A stretch of 64,000 nt of DNA from Lysobacterales bacterium (GTDB taxonomy: Bacteria; Pseudomonadota; Gammaproteobacteria; Xanthomonadales; Xanthomonadaceae). Position numbers and translations under genes: made by a program. The notes below the pieces were generated by a model. It ran no database searches, was not told the DNA's origin, and saw nothing but the letters and a program-made list of their open reading frames with translations. This document shows positions 51,016-64,000 of the stretch, one piece after another. The DNA lies in NCBI GenBank assembly GCA_014946745.1, contig JADCRD010000001.1, positions 2,726,427-2,790,426 on the forward strand, given 5' to 3'. Every line of letters starts with the position of its first letter. Position 1 is the first letter of the stretch.

Positions 51016-53106
51016 TCAGCCCTTCTTGGTCACTGCGTCGGCGATGTTCGCCGGCGCTTCGGCGTAGTGATCGAATTCCATCGTGTAGGTCGCGCGCCCT
51101 TGGCTCATGGAGCGCAAGGTGGTCGCATAGCCGAACATTTCGCCAAGCGGCACCATCGCGTTGATGACCTTACCGGACGGACTATCGTCCGAACCCTGGA
51201 GAATGCCGCGCCGGCGACTGACGTCGCCCATCACATCACCGAGATAATCCTCGGGCGTAACGACCTCAACCTTCATGATCGGCTCTAGAAGGACCGGGCT
51301 CGCCTTGGCGAAGGCCTCCTTGAAGGCCATGGATCCCGCGACCTTGAACGCCATTTCGTTCGAGTCGACGTCGTGATAGCTGCCGTCAACGGCGCGAATC
51401 TTGATGTCGACGACCGGATATCCGGCAAGTGGGCCCGTGGTCATCGCGTCCTGAATGCCCTTGTCCGACGCCGTGACGTACTCCTTCGGAACCACGCCAC
51501 CCACGATGGCGCTCTCGAAGGTGTAGCCCGCACCGCGCTCCTGCGGCTCCATCTCGATAACGATATGGCCGTACTGGCCGCGACCACCGGACTGGCGAAC
51601 GAACTTGCCTTCCTGCTTCACTGACTTGCGGATCGTCTCGCGGTAAGCAACCTGCGGCTTGCCCGTGTTCGCCTCGACGTTGAACTCGCGCTTCATGCGG
51701 TCAACCAGAATCTCGAGATGCAGTTCGCCCATGCCTGAAATGATGGTCTGGCCTGACTCTTCATCCGTCCGCACGCGGAAGGACGGGTCTTCCTGAGCCA
51801 AGCGACCAAGCGCGATGCCCATCTTTTCCTGGTCGGCCTTGGTCTTCGGCTCAACCGCCATCGAAATGACGGGCTCCGGGAAGATCATTCGCTCCAGAGT
51901 GATCACGTTGTTCAGATCGCACAACGTGTCACCGGTGGTGACATCCTTCAAACCGACGGCTGCCGCGATGTCGCCAGCCAGCACTTCCTTGATCTCGTCG
52001 CGCTGATTGGCATGCATCTGAAGAATGCGACCGACGCGCTCCTTCTTCGACTTGACCGGGTTGTAGACCTGGTCGCCGCTGTTGAGCGTGCCAGAGTAAA
52101 CACGGAAGAACGTGAGCGACCCGACGAACGGATCGGTCATGATCTTGAAGGCCAGGGCAGAGAAAGGCTCAGAGTCGCCCGCCTTGCGGAAAGCCTCGCC
52201 CTCGTCCTCATCAATGCCCTTGACCGGCGGACGATCCGCGGGAGACGGCAGAAACTGCACGACTGCGTCGAGCATCGCTTGGACGCCCTTGTTCTTGAAC
52301 GCGGTACCGCAGAACGCCGGGATGATCTCGCACTTGATCGTCCGCTCACGAATGCCATTGATGATCTCGGCTTCGGAGAGCTCACCCTCTTCGAGGTACT
52401 TGTTCATCAGCTCTTCGGACGCCTCGGCGGCGGCCTCGACCATGAACGAGCGAGCAGCCTCCACCTGATCCTTCAGGTGCGCCGGAACGTCGCCGTAGGT
52501 GAAGGTCGTCCCGTTGGTGGACATGTCCCACTGAATGGCCTTCATCTTCAGAAGATCAACGACGCCTTCGAAGGTATCTTCAGCGCCGATCGCCACCTGC
52601 ATCGGGACGGGATACGCCCCGAGGCGCGCGCGCAGCTGCTCGATCACTTTGCCGAAGTTCGCGCCGGTACGATCCATCTTGTTGACGAAGGCCAAGCGCG
52701 GCACGTTGTACTTGTTCGCTTGGCGCCAGACAGTCTCGGACTGCGGCTGCACGCCACCGACCGCACACAGAACGAACACCGCGCCATCAAGCACTCGAAG
52801 CGAGCGCTCCACCTCGATCGTGAAATCGACGTGGCCAGGAGTATCGATGATGTTGAATCGGTGATCCGGCAGCGCGCCATCCATGCCCTTCCAGAAGCAG
52901 GTCGTCGCGGCGGAGGTAATCGTGATTCCGCGCTCTTGCTCCTGCTCCATCCAGTCCATGGTGGCTGCGCCATCATGCACTTCACCGATCTTGTGGTTCA
53001 CGCCGGTGTAGAACAGGATGCGCTCGGTCGTGGTGGTCTTGCCAGCATCGATGTGAGCCATGATGCCGAAGTTGCGGTAGCGCTCGATTGGGGTCTTGCG
53101 AGCCAC
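51016..53106 (-). CDS. fusA: Elongation factor G
   Basis: 696 residues from GTG at 53106 (read as [14 protein letters not shown]), chosen because AAAGGA lies 6 nt upstream and the protein then begins like known EF-G. A longer frame from TTG at 53136 lacks support. G1 is AHIDAGKT (17-24), followed by G domain, domain II and domains III-V. It drives translocation and ribosome recycling. Confidence 0.97.
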   Translation of the reverse strand: MARKTPIERYRNFGIMAHIDAGKTTTTERILFYTGVNHKIGEVHDGAATMDWMEQEQERGITITSAATTCFWKGMDGALPDHRFNIIDTPGHVDFTIEVERSLRVLDGAVFVLCAVGGVQPQSETVWRQANKYNVPRLAFVNKMDRTGANFGKVIEQLRARLGAYPVPMQVAIGAEDTFEGVVDLLKMKAIQWDMSTNGTTFTYGDVPAHLKDQVEAARSFMVEAAAEASEELMNKYLEEGELSEAEIINGIRERTIKCEIIPAFCGTAFKNKGVQAMLDAVVQFLPSPADRPPVKGIDEDEGEAFRKAGDSEPFSALAFKIMTDPFVGSLTFFRVYSGTLNSGDQVYNPVKSKKERVGRILQMHANQRDEIKEVLAGDIAAAVGLKDVTTGDTLCDLNNVITLERMIFPEPVISMAVEPKTKADQEKMGIALGRLAQEDPSFRVRTDEESGQTIISGMGELHLEILVDRMKREFNVEANTGKPQVAYRETIRKSVKQEGKFVRQSGGRGQYGHIVIEMEPQERGAGYTFESAIVGGVVPKEYVTASDKGIQDAMTTGPLAGYPVVDIKIRAVDGSYHDVDSNEMAFKVAGSMAFKEAFAKASPVLLEPIMKVEVVTPEDYLGDVMGDVSRRRGILQGSDDSPSGKVINAMVPLGEMFGYATTLRSMSQGRATYTMEFDHYAEAPANIADAVTKKG

Positions 53107-53180
53107 GGGAGTTCCTTTCAGATCTTCAGGCAGCAACGTGCGCGAACCACGCCCGTAAGAGCGCGGCCCGACAGCAACCG

Positions 53181-53648
53181 TTACCAGCGATAGTGCGAGA
53201 AGGCCTTGTTAGCCTCAGCCATGCGGTGCGTTTCTTCGCGCTTCTTGACAGCGCCACCGCGACTCTCGGCCGCGTCCAGCAGCTCGCCAGCGAGCTTGCG
53301 GGGCATCGAGGTTTCTCCGCGCTTGCGGGCCGACTCAATCACCCAGCGCATCGCCAAGGCGTTGCGGCGCGAACTACGCACTTCGACTGGAACCTGATAG
53401 GTCGCACCACCGACACGGCGAGACTTCACTTCGACTGCCGGGGCCACGTTGCCCAGCGCCTTCTCGACGAGCTCCAGCGGGTTGCCGGACTTCTCGCCAA
53501 TAACGTCCATTGCACCGTACACAATGCTTTCAGCAACAGACTTCTTGCCGCTCTTCATCACCATATTGATGAAGCGGGCAACCAATTCGCTGCCGTGCTT
53601 GGGGTCGGGCAGGACAGAGCGGGTACCGGGCGAACCTTTACGGGACAT
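53181..53648 (-). CDS. rpsG: 30S ribosomal protein S7
   Basis: 155 residues. [31 protein letters not shown] and the beta-hairpin arm [32 protein letters not shown] fit S7. A primary 16S rRNA binder, and in E. coli the str operon repressor. It lies 65 bp after rpsL. Confidence 0.98.
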   Translation of the reverse strand: MSRKGSPGTRSVLPDPKHGSELVARFINMVMKSGKKSVAESIVYGAMDVIGEKSGNPLELVEKALGNVAPAVEVKSRRVGGATYQVPVEVRSSRRNALAMRWVIESARKRGETSMPRKLAGELLDAAESRGGAVKKREETHRMAEANKAFSHYRW

Positions 53649-53713
53649 GATGCGAACCTGATTTGAAAAGATCGGGTAGAACGCGCGCCACGCGTGCGGC
53701 GCGCTTGCCTGTG

Positions 53714-54088
53714 TTACTTCTTCGGGCGCTTGGCGCCGTACTTGGAACGGCCCTGGCGGCGCTTGGCAACACCAACGGCGTCCAAAGAGCCGCGCACGGT
53801 GTGGTAACGCACACCCGGCAGGTCCTTGACACGGCCACCGCGAATCAGCACGACCGAGTGCTCTTGAAGGTTATGCCCTTCGCCACCGATGTAGCTGATG
53901 ACCTCGAAGCCGTTGGTAAGGCGCACCTTGGCCACCTTGCGAAGCGCGGAATTAGGCTTCTTCGGGGTGGTGGTGTAGACGCGGGTGCAGACGCCGCGCT
54001 TCTGCGGGCAGCTCGCCAGGGCCGGCGAGGCGCTCTTGTAGGTTTTCGGATGCCGGGGCTTGCGCACCAGCTGGTTGATGGTTGCCAT
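53714..54088 (-). CDS. rpsL: 30S ribosomal protein S12
   Basis: 124 residues. The decoding-site loops [20 protein letters not shown] and [17 protein letters not shown] are wild type (Lys43 and Lys88 region), so no streptomycin-resistance change is visible. First gene of the str operon, with a likely promoter 57 bp upstream. Confidence 0.99.
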   Translation of the reverse strand: MATINQLVRKPRHPKTYKSASPALASCPQKRGVCTRVYTTTPKKPNSALRKVAKVRLTNGFEVISYIGGEGHNLQEHSVVLIRGGRVKDLPGVRYHTVRGSLDAVGVAKRRQGRSKYGAKRPKK

Positions 54089-54144
54089 TGCAGAGAGCCT
54101 CTAGAAAACAAAGACGAGCCAACCCGGGCCCGCCAAGACCGAGA

Positions 54145-54174
54145 AGTTTAGCGTGTGCGCACAAAGGCCGTCAA
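54145..54174 (-). promoter_or_regulatory. Probable sigma-70 promoter of the str operon
   Basis: On the minus strand TTGACG (54169-54174) and TAAACT (54145-54150) are separated by 18 bp, 57 bp upstream of the rpsL start. Both boxes match the consensus well. Confidence 0.65.
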
Positions 54175-54217
54175 CGAGTGACGACCCCTGCACTCGGACT
54201 TCGTGTCCGCGAACACG

Positions 54218-54238
54218 AGGCGCATCCTGCGCCTCATT
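54218..54238. terminator. Hairpin GAGGCGCA/TGCGCCTC between rpoC and rpsL
   Basis: An 8-bp stem with a 3-nt loop in the 238-bp rpoC-rpsL gap. No U-run follows on the minus strand, so it is a weak terminator candidate for the rpoBC transcript. Confidence 0.4.
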
Positions 54239-54326
54239 TCGTTGGTTCTGGACCCTGGGCCCGTTGCGGCTCGCCATGCTCTGGCGAGTCCGAGGCGACC
54301 GCCATATGAATGACGGCCAAGGAACA

Positions 54327-58535
<4,209 letters not shown>

Positions 58536-58545
58536 TGCAGTCTCC

Positions 58546-58649
58546 GGGATTCGGGAGTCGGGAGTCGGGATTCGTCAGAGCGGGGATTCGGTCGTCAGGA
58601 CAGCTCGGCTTGCGCCTTTGCGAATCCCAGATCCCGAATCCCCAATCCC
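58546..58649. repeat. Heptamer-arm inverted repeat between rpoB and rpoC
   Basis: Left arm 58546-58573 (GGGATTC, GGGAGTC, GGGAGTC, GGGATTC) is followed by GTCAGAGC. Right arm is 58622-58649 (GAATCCC, AGATCCC, GAATCCC, CAATCCC). Arms are 48 bp apart. The element fills most of the spacer of an essential gene pair that is transcribed as one unit; it begins 10 bp from the rpoC start and would be part of the rpoC leader. Confidence 0.88.
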
Positions 58650-58654
58650 GTTCC

Positions 58655-61600
58655 TCAGTGCTCTTCCAGCTCGATGTTGATCGCCAGCGAACGGATTTCC
58701 TTGACCAGCACGTTGAAGGACTCGGGCATGCCCGCGGCCATCTCGTGGTTGCCGTCGACGATGTTCTTGTACATCTGGTTGCGGCCCTGCACGTCGTCGG
58801 ACTTCACCGTCAGCATTTCCTGCAGGGTGTAGGCCGCGCCGTAGGCTTCCAGCGCCCAGACTTCCATCTCACCAAAGCGCTGGCCGCCAAACTGCGCCTT
58901 ACCGCCCAGCGGCTGCTGGGTGACGAGCGAGTACGGGCCGGTCGAGCGCGCGTGCATCTTGTCGTCAACGAGGTGATTCAACTTCAGCATGTACATGTAG
59001 CCCACGGTGACCGCGCGATCGAACGCCTCACCCGTGCGGCCGTCGTACAGCGTGGTCTGACCCGATTCGGGCAGATCCGCGAGCTTCAGCATCGCCTTCA
59101 GTTCAGCTTCGTCGGCGCCGTCGAACACCGGGGTTGCCATCGGCACGCCAGTGGTCAGGTTCTTCGAAAGCGCAAGGATTTCGTCGTCGCTGAGCTGCGA
59201 GAGATCCTCACGCAGCGAACCGCGAATGCTCTTGTCGTGGTTGTAGATCTGGTCGAGGAAATCGCGCAGTTCTTTGACCTTGCGCTGCTCGTCGAGCATC
59301 CGCTGGATCTTCTCGCCCAGGCCCTTCGCGGCCCAGCCCAAGTGGGTTTCCAGCACCTGGCCGATGTTCATGCGCGAAGGTACGCCCAGCGGGTTCAGGA
59401 CGATGTCGACCGGACGGCCGTCGGCCATGTAGGGCATGTCCTCGACCGGCTGGATCATCGAGATCACACCCTTGTTGCCGTGGCGACCCGCCATCTTGTC
59501 GCCCGGCTGGATACGACGCTTCACCGCGAGGAAGACCTTGACCATCTTCAGCACGCCCGGCGCCAGATCGTCACCTGCAGTGATCTTGGCGCGCTTGTCG
59601 GCGAAACGCTTCTCGAATTCCTTCTTGTGCGCTTCGATCTGCTTCTGCGCGCGCTCGATGAAGTCAGCGGCGTCCTCGTCCTTCATGCGGATCGAGAACC
59701 ACTCGTCCTTCTTCAGGCTGCCCAGGTACTCGTCGGTGATCTCGGCGCCCTTCTTGAGGCCCGCCGGACCGCCATTGGCCACGCGGCCCAGAATCTGGGT
59801 GCGCAGGCGGGCGAAGATCGCGCCCTCCAGGATGCGGAACTGGTCGTCGAAGTCTTTCTTGACCCGACGGACTTCCATTTCCTCGATCTGCTTGGCGCGC
59901 TTGTCCTTCTCGATGCCGTCGCGCGTGAACACCTGCACGTCGATGACGGTGCCGTCCATGCCCGGAGGCACACGCAGCGAGCTGTCCTTCACGTCCGAGG
60001 CCTTCTCACCGAAGATCGCTCGCAACAGCTTCTCTTCCGGGGTCAGCTGACTTTCGCCTTTGGGCGTAACCTTGCCGACCAGGATGTCACCTGCCTGCAC
60101 CTCGGCGCCGATGTAGACCACACCGGACTCGTCCAGTCGGCCCAGTGCCTGCTCGGACACGTTGGGGATGTCGGCGGTGATTTCCTCCGGCCCCAGCTTG
60201 GTATCGCGGGCGACGCAGGTCAGCTCTTCGATGTGGATGGTGGTGTAGCGGTCCTGCTTGACCACCTGCTCCGAGATCAGGATCGAGTCTTCGAAGTTGT
60301 AGCCGTTCCACGGCATGAAGGCGATCAGCATGTTCTGACCCAGCGCCAGCTCACCGATGTCGGTCGAGGGGCCGTCCGCCAGGACATCGCCACGTTCCAC
60401 CCGGTCACCGACATGTACCAGCGGGCGCTGGTTGATGCAGGTGTTCTGGTTGGAGCGGGTGTACTTGGTCAGGGTGTAGATGTCGACGCCCGGGTCGTTC
60501 TCGCCGATCTCGGCTTCGTTCACGCGCACCACGATGCGCGCCGCGTCGACCTGGTCGATCACGCCGCCGCGCTTGGCCACGGCATTAACGCCCGAGTCGC
60601 GGGCCACATCCTTCTCGATGCCGGTGCCGACCAGCGGGGTCTGGGCACGCAGGGTCGGAACAGCCTGACGCTGCATGTTCGCCCCCATCAGGGCGCGGTT
60701 GGCGTCGTCGTGCTCGATGAAGGGCACCAGCGCCGCCGCGACCGAGACGGTCTGCATCGGCGAGACGTCCATGTACTGGATCTCGGCCGGCGCCATGAGC
60801 AGCGACTCACCCTGGTAACGGCATGGCACGAACTGCTCGATGAACTTGCCGTCCTCGGTCAGGTTGGCGTTGGCCTGCGCCACCGCGAACTCGGCTTCTT
60901 CGATCGCCGAGAGGAAGTCGATCAGGTCGGTGACCTTGCCATCGACCACGCGACGGTACGGCGTCTCGAGGAAGCCATAGCGGTTCGTGCGGGCGTACAC
61001 GGCCAGCGAGTTGATCAGGCCGATGTTCGGACCTTCCGGCGTTTCGATGGTGCAGACGCGGCCGTAGTGGGTTGGGTGCACGTCGCGGACTTCGAAGCCG
61101 GCGCGCTCGCGAGTCAAGCCACCCGGCCCCAGCGCGGAAACGCGGCGCTTGTGGGTGACTTCCGACAGCGGATTGTTCTGGTCCATGAACTGCGAGAGCT
61201 GCGAGGAGCCAAAGAACTCCTTGATCGCCGCCGCGACCGGCTTGGCATTGATCAGCTCCTGCGGCGTGAGGCCTTCCGATTCGGCCAGAGAGAGGCGCTC
61301 CTTGACGGCACGCTCAACGCGCACCAGTCCCACGCGGAAGGTGTTCTCGGCCATCTCGCCCACCGAGCGTACGCGACGGTTGCCGAGGTGGTCGATGTCG
61401 TCGACTGTGCCCTTGCCGTTGCGGATGTCGATCAGCACCTTCATCACCGACAGGATGTCGTCGTTGCTCAGCACGCCTGAGCCCTCGACCTCCTTGCGCC
61501 CAACGCGGCGGTTGAACTTCATGCGCCCGACGCCCGACAGGTCGTAGCGCTCGGTCGAGAAGAACAGGTTCTGGAACAAGTTCTGCGCGGCTTCCTTGGT

Positions 61601-62746
61601 CGGCGGCTCGCCCGGACGCATCATCCGGTAGATTTCGACCAGGGCTTCCAGCTGGGTGCGCGTCGGGTCGATGCGCAGGGTGTTCGAAATGTAGGCGCCG
61701 CGGTCGAGGTCGTTGACCCAGATCGTGCCGAGGTTCTGCACGCCGGCCTTGCGCAGCTTTGCCAGATGGTCCTCATGCAGCTCGTCGTTGGCCGAGGCCA
61801 GCAGCTCGCCGGACTTCGGGTCGACAACGTCGTGCGCCAGAATGCGGCCGAGCAGGTACTCGTCGGGCACTTCGAGAGCGCTGATCTTGGCCTGCTCCAG
61901 CTGCTTGACGTGGCGGGCCGTGATGCGCTTTCCGGCCTCGACGATGACCTTGCCGTCAGCGACCAGATCGAAGTTCAGCGTCTCGCCGCGCAGACGCTCG
62001 GCGACCAGCTCAAGCTCAACGCCTTCCGGCAGCAGGCTGAAGCGGTTGATCTCGAAGAAGGTCTCGAGAATCTCGGGGTTCGAGAAACCCAGCGCGCGCA
62101 GCAGCACCGTGACCGGCAGCTTGCGGCGGCGGTCGATACGGGTGAACAGCGCGTCCTTCGGGTCGAACTCGAAATCCAGCCAGGAGCCGCGATACGGGAT
62201 GATGCGCGCGCTGTACAGCAGTTTGCCCGAGCTGTGGGTCTTGCCGCGGTCGTGGTCGAAGAACACGCCGGGCGAGCGGTGCAGCTGGGAGACGATGACG
62301 CGCTCGGTGCCGTTGATGATGAACGTGCCGTTGTCGGTCATGAGCGGCAGTTCGCCCATGTAGACCTCTTGCTCCTTGACGTACTTCACCGCCTTGTTCG
62401 AAGCCGGGCTGTCCTTGTCGTAGATCACGAGGCGCACGGTCACGCGCAGCGGCGCGCCATAGCTCATGCCCCGGTTGCGGCACTCGCGCTCATCGAAGGC
62501 CGGCTCGCCCAGCTTGTAGCTGACGTACTCAAGCGCTGCATTGCCGCTGTAGCTGCTGATCGGGAAGACCGACTTCAGGGCGCCGTGGAGGCCCTGCTCG
62601 CTCCGCTGCGCGGGAGCGATGTGCTCCTGCAGGAACTCGCGGTAGGAGTCCACTTGGATCGCCAGCAGAAACGGCACCTCGAGGATCGAGGAACGCTTGC
62701 CGAAATCCTTGCGGATGCGCTTCTTTTCGGTGAAGGAGTAGGTCAT
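58655..62746 (-). CDS. rpoB: RNA polymerase beta subunit
   Basis: 1363 residues from the ATG at 62746 ([15 protein letters not shown]); the open frame upstream is not conserved-looking. Rifampicin cluster I ([31 protein letters not shown]) is wild type, so susceptibility to rifamycins is expected. The C-terminal flap, clamp and [38 protein letters not shown] regions are intact. Confidence 0.99.
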   Translation of the reverse strand: MTYSFTEKKRIRKDFGKRSSILEVPFLLAIQVDSYREFLQEHIAPAQRSEQGLHGALKSVFPISSYSGNAALEYVSYKLGEPAFDERECRNRGMSYGAPLRVTVRLVIYDKDSPASNKAVKYVKEQEVYMGELPLMTDNGTFIINGTERVIVSQLHRSPGVFFDHDRGKTHSSGKLLYSARIIPYRGSWLDFEFDPKDALFTRIDRRRKLPVTVLLRALGFSNPEILETFFEINRFSLLPEGVELELVAERLRGETLNFDLVADGKVIVEAGKRITARHVKQLEQAKISALEVPDEYLLGRILAHDVVDPKSGELLASANDELHEDHLAKLRKAGVQNLGTIWVNDLDRGAYISNTLRIDPTRTQLEALVEIYRMMRPGEPPTKEAAQNLFQNLFFSTERYDLSGVGRMKFNRRVGRKEVEGSGVLSNDDILSVMKVLIDIRNGKGTVDDIDHLGNRRVRSVGEMAENTFRVGLVRVERAVKERLSLAESEGLTPQELINAKPVAAAIKEFFGSSQLSQFMDQNNPLSEVTHKRRVSALGPGGLTRERAGFEVRDVHPTHYGRVCTIETPEGPNIGLINSLAVYARTNRYGFLETPYRRVVDGKVTDLIDFLSAIEEAEFAVAQANANLTEDGKFIEQFVPCRYQGESLLMAPAEIQYMDVSPMQTVSVAAALVPFIEHDDANRALMGANMQRQAVPTLRAQTPLVGTGIEKDVARDSGVNAVAKRGGVIDQVDAARIVVRVNEAEIGENDPGVDIYTLTKYTRSNQNTCINQRPLVHVGDRVERGDVLADGPSTDIGELALGQNMLIAFMPWNGYNFEDSILISEQVVKQDRYTTIHIEELTCVARDTKLGPEEITADIPNVSEQALGRLDESGVVYIGAEVQAGDILVGKVTPKGESQLTPEEKLLRAIFGEKASDVKDSSLRVPPGMDGTVIDVQVFTRDGIEKDKRAKQIEEMEVRRVKKDFDDQFRILEGAIFARLRTQILGRVANGGPAGLKKGAEITDEYLGSLKKDEWFSIRMKDEDAADFIERAQKQIEAHKKEFEKRFADKRAKITAGDDLAPGVLKMVKVFLAVKRRIQPGDKMAGRHGNKGVISMIQPVEDMPYMADGRPVDIVLNPLGVPSRMNIGQVLETHLGWAAKGLGEKIQRMLDEQRKVKELRDFLDQIYNHDKSIRGSLREDLSQLSDDEILALSKNLTTGVPMATPVFDGADEAELKAMLKLADLPESGQTTLYDGRTGEAFDRAVTVGYMYMLKLNHLVDDKMHARSTGPYSLVTQQPLGGKAQFGGQRFGEMEVWALEAYGAAYTLQEMLTVKSDDVQGRNQMYKNIVDGNHEMAAGMPESFNVLVKEIRSLAINIELEEH

Positions 62747-62923
62747 GGCCGAAGTACCACCCTGGTTGTGCTGGAGCGGCCGCGTCGTGGCACCGATCCG
62801 GGAAAGTAAGCGTGCGTTGCAGCCCTTGCGGGCCGCGATTGGAGCTGGGTCCTGGAGCAGGGCGCAGGTCCAATCGGGGCCTGTCAATCAGTGGAGCGCA
62901 CTACGAGTACCGCAGAGACGGAC

Positions 62924-62947
62924 GAAAGCCCGGGGGCTTTCGCCCCC
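62924..62947 (-). promoter_or_regulatory. rplL-rpoB attenuator-like hairpins
   Basis: On the minus strand GGGGGC-GAAA-GCCCCC forms a tight GNRA-loop hairpin, and an overlapping GAAAGCC/GGCTTTC pairing is mutually exclusive with it. The short CTTTCGT tract that follows suggests partial termination. E. coli has an attenuator and RNase III site at the same place. Confidence 0.5.
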
Positions 62948-62991
62948 AGGCTCGTTCGCGCGACGTTCAAGCGCGCGACGCAAAGCGTCGC

Positions 62992-63366
62992 TTACTTGAT
63001 TTCGACCTTGGCGCCGGCGTCTTCCAGTTCCTTCTTGAACTTGGCTGCGTCTTCCTTGCTGACGGCTTCCTTGACCACGGCCGGCGCGCTCTCGACCAGG
63101 TCCTTGGCTTCCTTCAAGCCGAGGCCGGTGATGGTGCGGATGGCCTTGATCGCGTTGACCTTGTTGGCGCCGGCTTCGGCCAGGATCACGTTGAACTCGG
63201 TCTGCTCTTCGACCGGGGCGGCGGCGGCGGCGGGGCCGGCAGCCATCATGACCGGGGCGGCGGCGGTGACGCCGAACTTCTCTTCAGCGGCCTTGACCAG
63301 GTCCATGACCTCGAGAAGGGTCATGCCGGCGATCGCTTCGAGGATCTGCTCGTGGGTGAGAGACAT
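62992..63366 (-). CDS. rplL: 50S ribosomal protein L7/L12
   Basis: 124 residues. N-terminal dimer domain, Ala-rich hinge (about 37-52) and C-terminal domain [25 protein letters not shown] that recruits translation factors. Forms the stalk with L10. A GCGACG/CGTCGC hairpin directly follows the stop. Confidence 0.99.
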   Translation of the reverse strand: MSLTHEQILEAIAGMTLLEVMDLVKAAEEKFGVTAAAPVMMAAGPAAAAAPVEEQTEFNVILAEAGANKVNAIKAIRTITGLGLKEAKDLVESAPAVVKEAVSKEDAAKFKKELEDAGAKVEIK

Positions 63367-63436
63367 CGTTTTCTACCTCTGGAATGGATTCTGGAAACTG
63401 TGGATTCGATGCGGCCCGCGAGGGGTCCGCGGGCGG

Positions 63437-63937
63437 TCAGGCCGCCTGCTCCTGCTGCTTGTCGCCAACCGCCTTGACCACGCGCGCGAAGCGGGTGGCG
63501 GGCTCAACGAGCACGCTGAGGAACATGGCGATCGCCTGGTCGCGGGTCGGCAGCGAAGCAAGCACATCAACGTGCGAGCCCGGCAGCAACCTGCCGCCCA
63601 TCGAGACCACCTTGGGCTGGAGCTTGTCGTTGCCCTTGGCGAACTCCTTGATCAAGCGCCCGGCGGCGCCGGGATCTTCTAGCGAGAACGCATACAGCAG
63701 CGGGCCGACCAGTGCGTCCTTGACGCACTCGAATTCAGTACCCGCCATCGCGCGCGCAGCCAGCGTGTTCTTGGCAACCTTCAAGTACACGCCGGACTCG
63801 CGAGCCTTCTTGCGCATCTCCGTCATCTTGCTGACGGTCGTGCCCGCGTACTCGGCTGCGACCAAGGAGTGGGCCTTGGCGGCGATCTCCGCCAGCTCGG
63901 CGACCACTTCTTGCTTTTGAGTCAGATTGAGAGCCAT
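63437..63937 (-). CDS. rplJ: 50S ribosomal protein L10
   Basis: 166 residues. The N-terminal rRNA-binding domain and C-terminal helix that holds L7/L12 dimers are visible. GGAGGAG lies upstream of the ATG. In E. coli, L10(L12)4 represses rplJL by binding the leader; only 63 nt of leader are inside the window. Confidence 0.98.
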   Translation of the reverse strand: MALNLTQKQEVVAELAEIAAKAHSLVAAEYAGTTVSKMTEMRKKARESGVYLKVAKNTLAARAMAGTEFECVKDALVGPLLYAFSLEDPGAAGRLIKEFAKGNDKLQPKVVSMGGRLLPGSHVDVLASLPTRDQAIAMFLSVLVEPATRFARVVKAVGDKQQEQAA

Positions 63938-64000
63938 TGCACTCCTCCGTATGAAATTCCGCAGGCGCTGTGTCAGCCGCGCGCGGTCCCTGGCGGTGGC

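Overview
The window comes from a GC-rich gammaproteobacterium, most likely of the Xanthomonadales/Lysobacterales. The evidence is the gene orders (thrS-infC-rpmI-rplT-pheST-ihfA-merR-tRNA-Pro; pilT-pilU divergent from yggS-proC-yggT), a class II DAHP synthase, a GH13_23-type alpha-glucosidase, and the heptamer-periodic intergenic repeats. Genus cannot be fixed from the sequence alone.

Layout. 1-5.5 kb: the 3' part of an FG-GAP/VCBS repeat surface protein, a DUF6445-like putative 2OG-Fe(II) oxygenase, an exported esterase and an MscS-type channel. 5.5-13.3 kb: an alpha-glucan locus with an envelope glycogen-debranching-type glucosidase, a divergent secreted pullulanase-type GH13 enzyme and a probably cytoplasmic GH13 alpha-glucosidase. 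Three copies of a GCATACGTATGC-type palindrome lie in front of these genes and suggest one LacI-type regulator. 13.6-22.7 kb: proline iminopeptidase, tRNA-Pro(GGG), and the translation/IHF cluster merR, ihfA, pheT, pheS, rplT, rpmI, infC, thrS, all on the minus strand; infC appears to start at AUC. 23-25.3 kb: twitching ATPases pilU and pilT. 25.4-29 kb: yggS, proC, yggT, a DUF4426 gene and a histidine phosphatase. 29.2-35.8 kb: two coupled exported amidohydrolases, DAHP synthase and dsbB. 36-64 kb: an uninterrupted minus-strand run carrying the alpha, spc, S10, str and beta operons, from rplQ (35981) to rplJ (63937), without rpmJ.

The alpha-glucan enzymes probably act in series: debranching in the envelope, then release of glucose inside the cell. 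The large minus-strand block makes ribosomes, RNA polymerase, EF-Tu, EF-G and SecY, with frequent short overlaps that suggest translational coupling.

The most unusual feature is a family of repeats built from 7-nt units (GGGATTC/GGGATTG and relatives), mostly arranged as inverted arms 48-180 bp apart. They sit between essential genes (pheS/pheT, rpoB/rpoC), form a perfect 28-bp inverted repeat between pilT and pilU, and have entered coding sequence: an 87-codon in-frame insert in the pullulanase, the end of yggS and the start of proC. The 7-nt units have no stop codon in any of the six frames, which may explain how they are tolerated in genes. No phage, insertion sequence, CRISPR array or defence system was seen.
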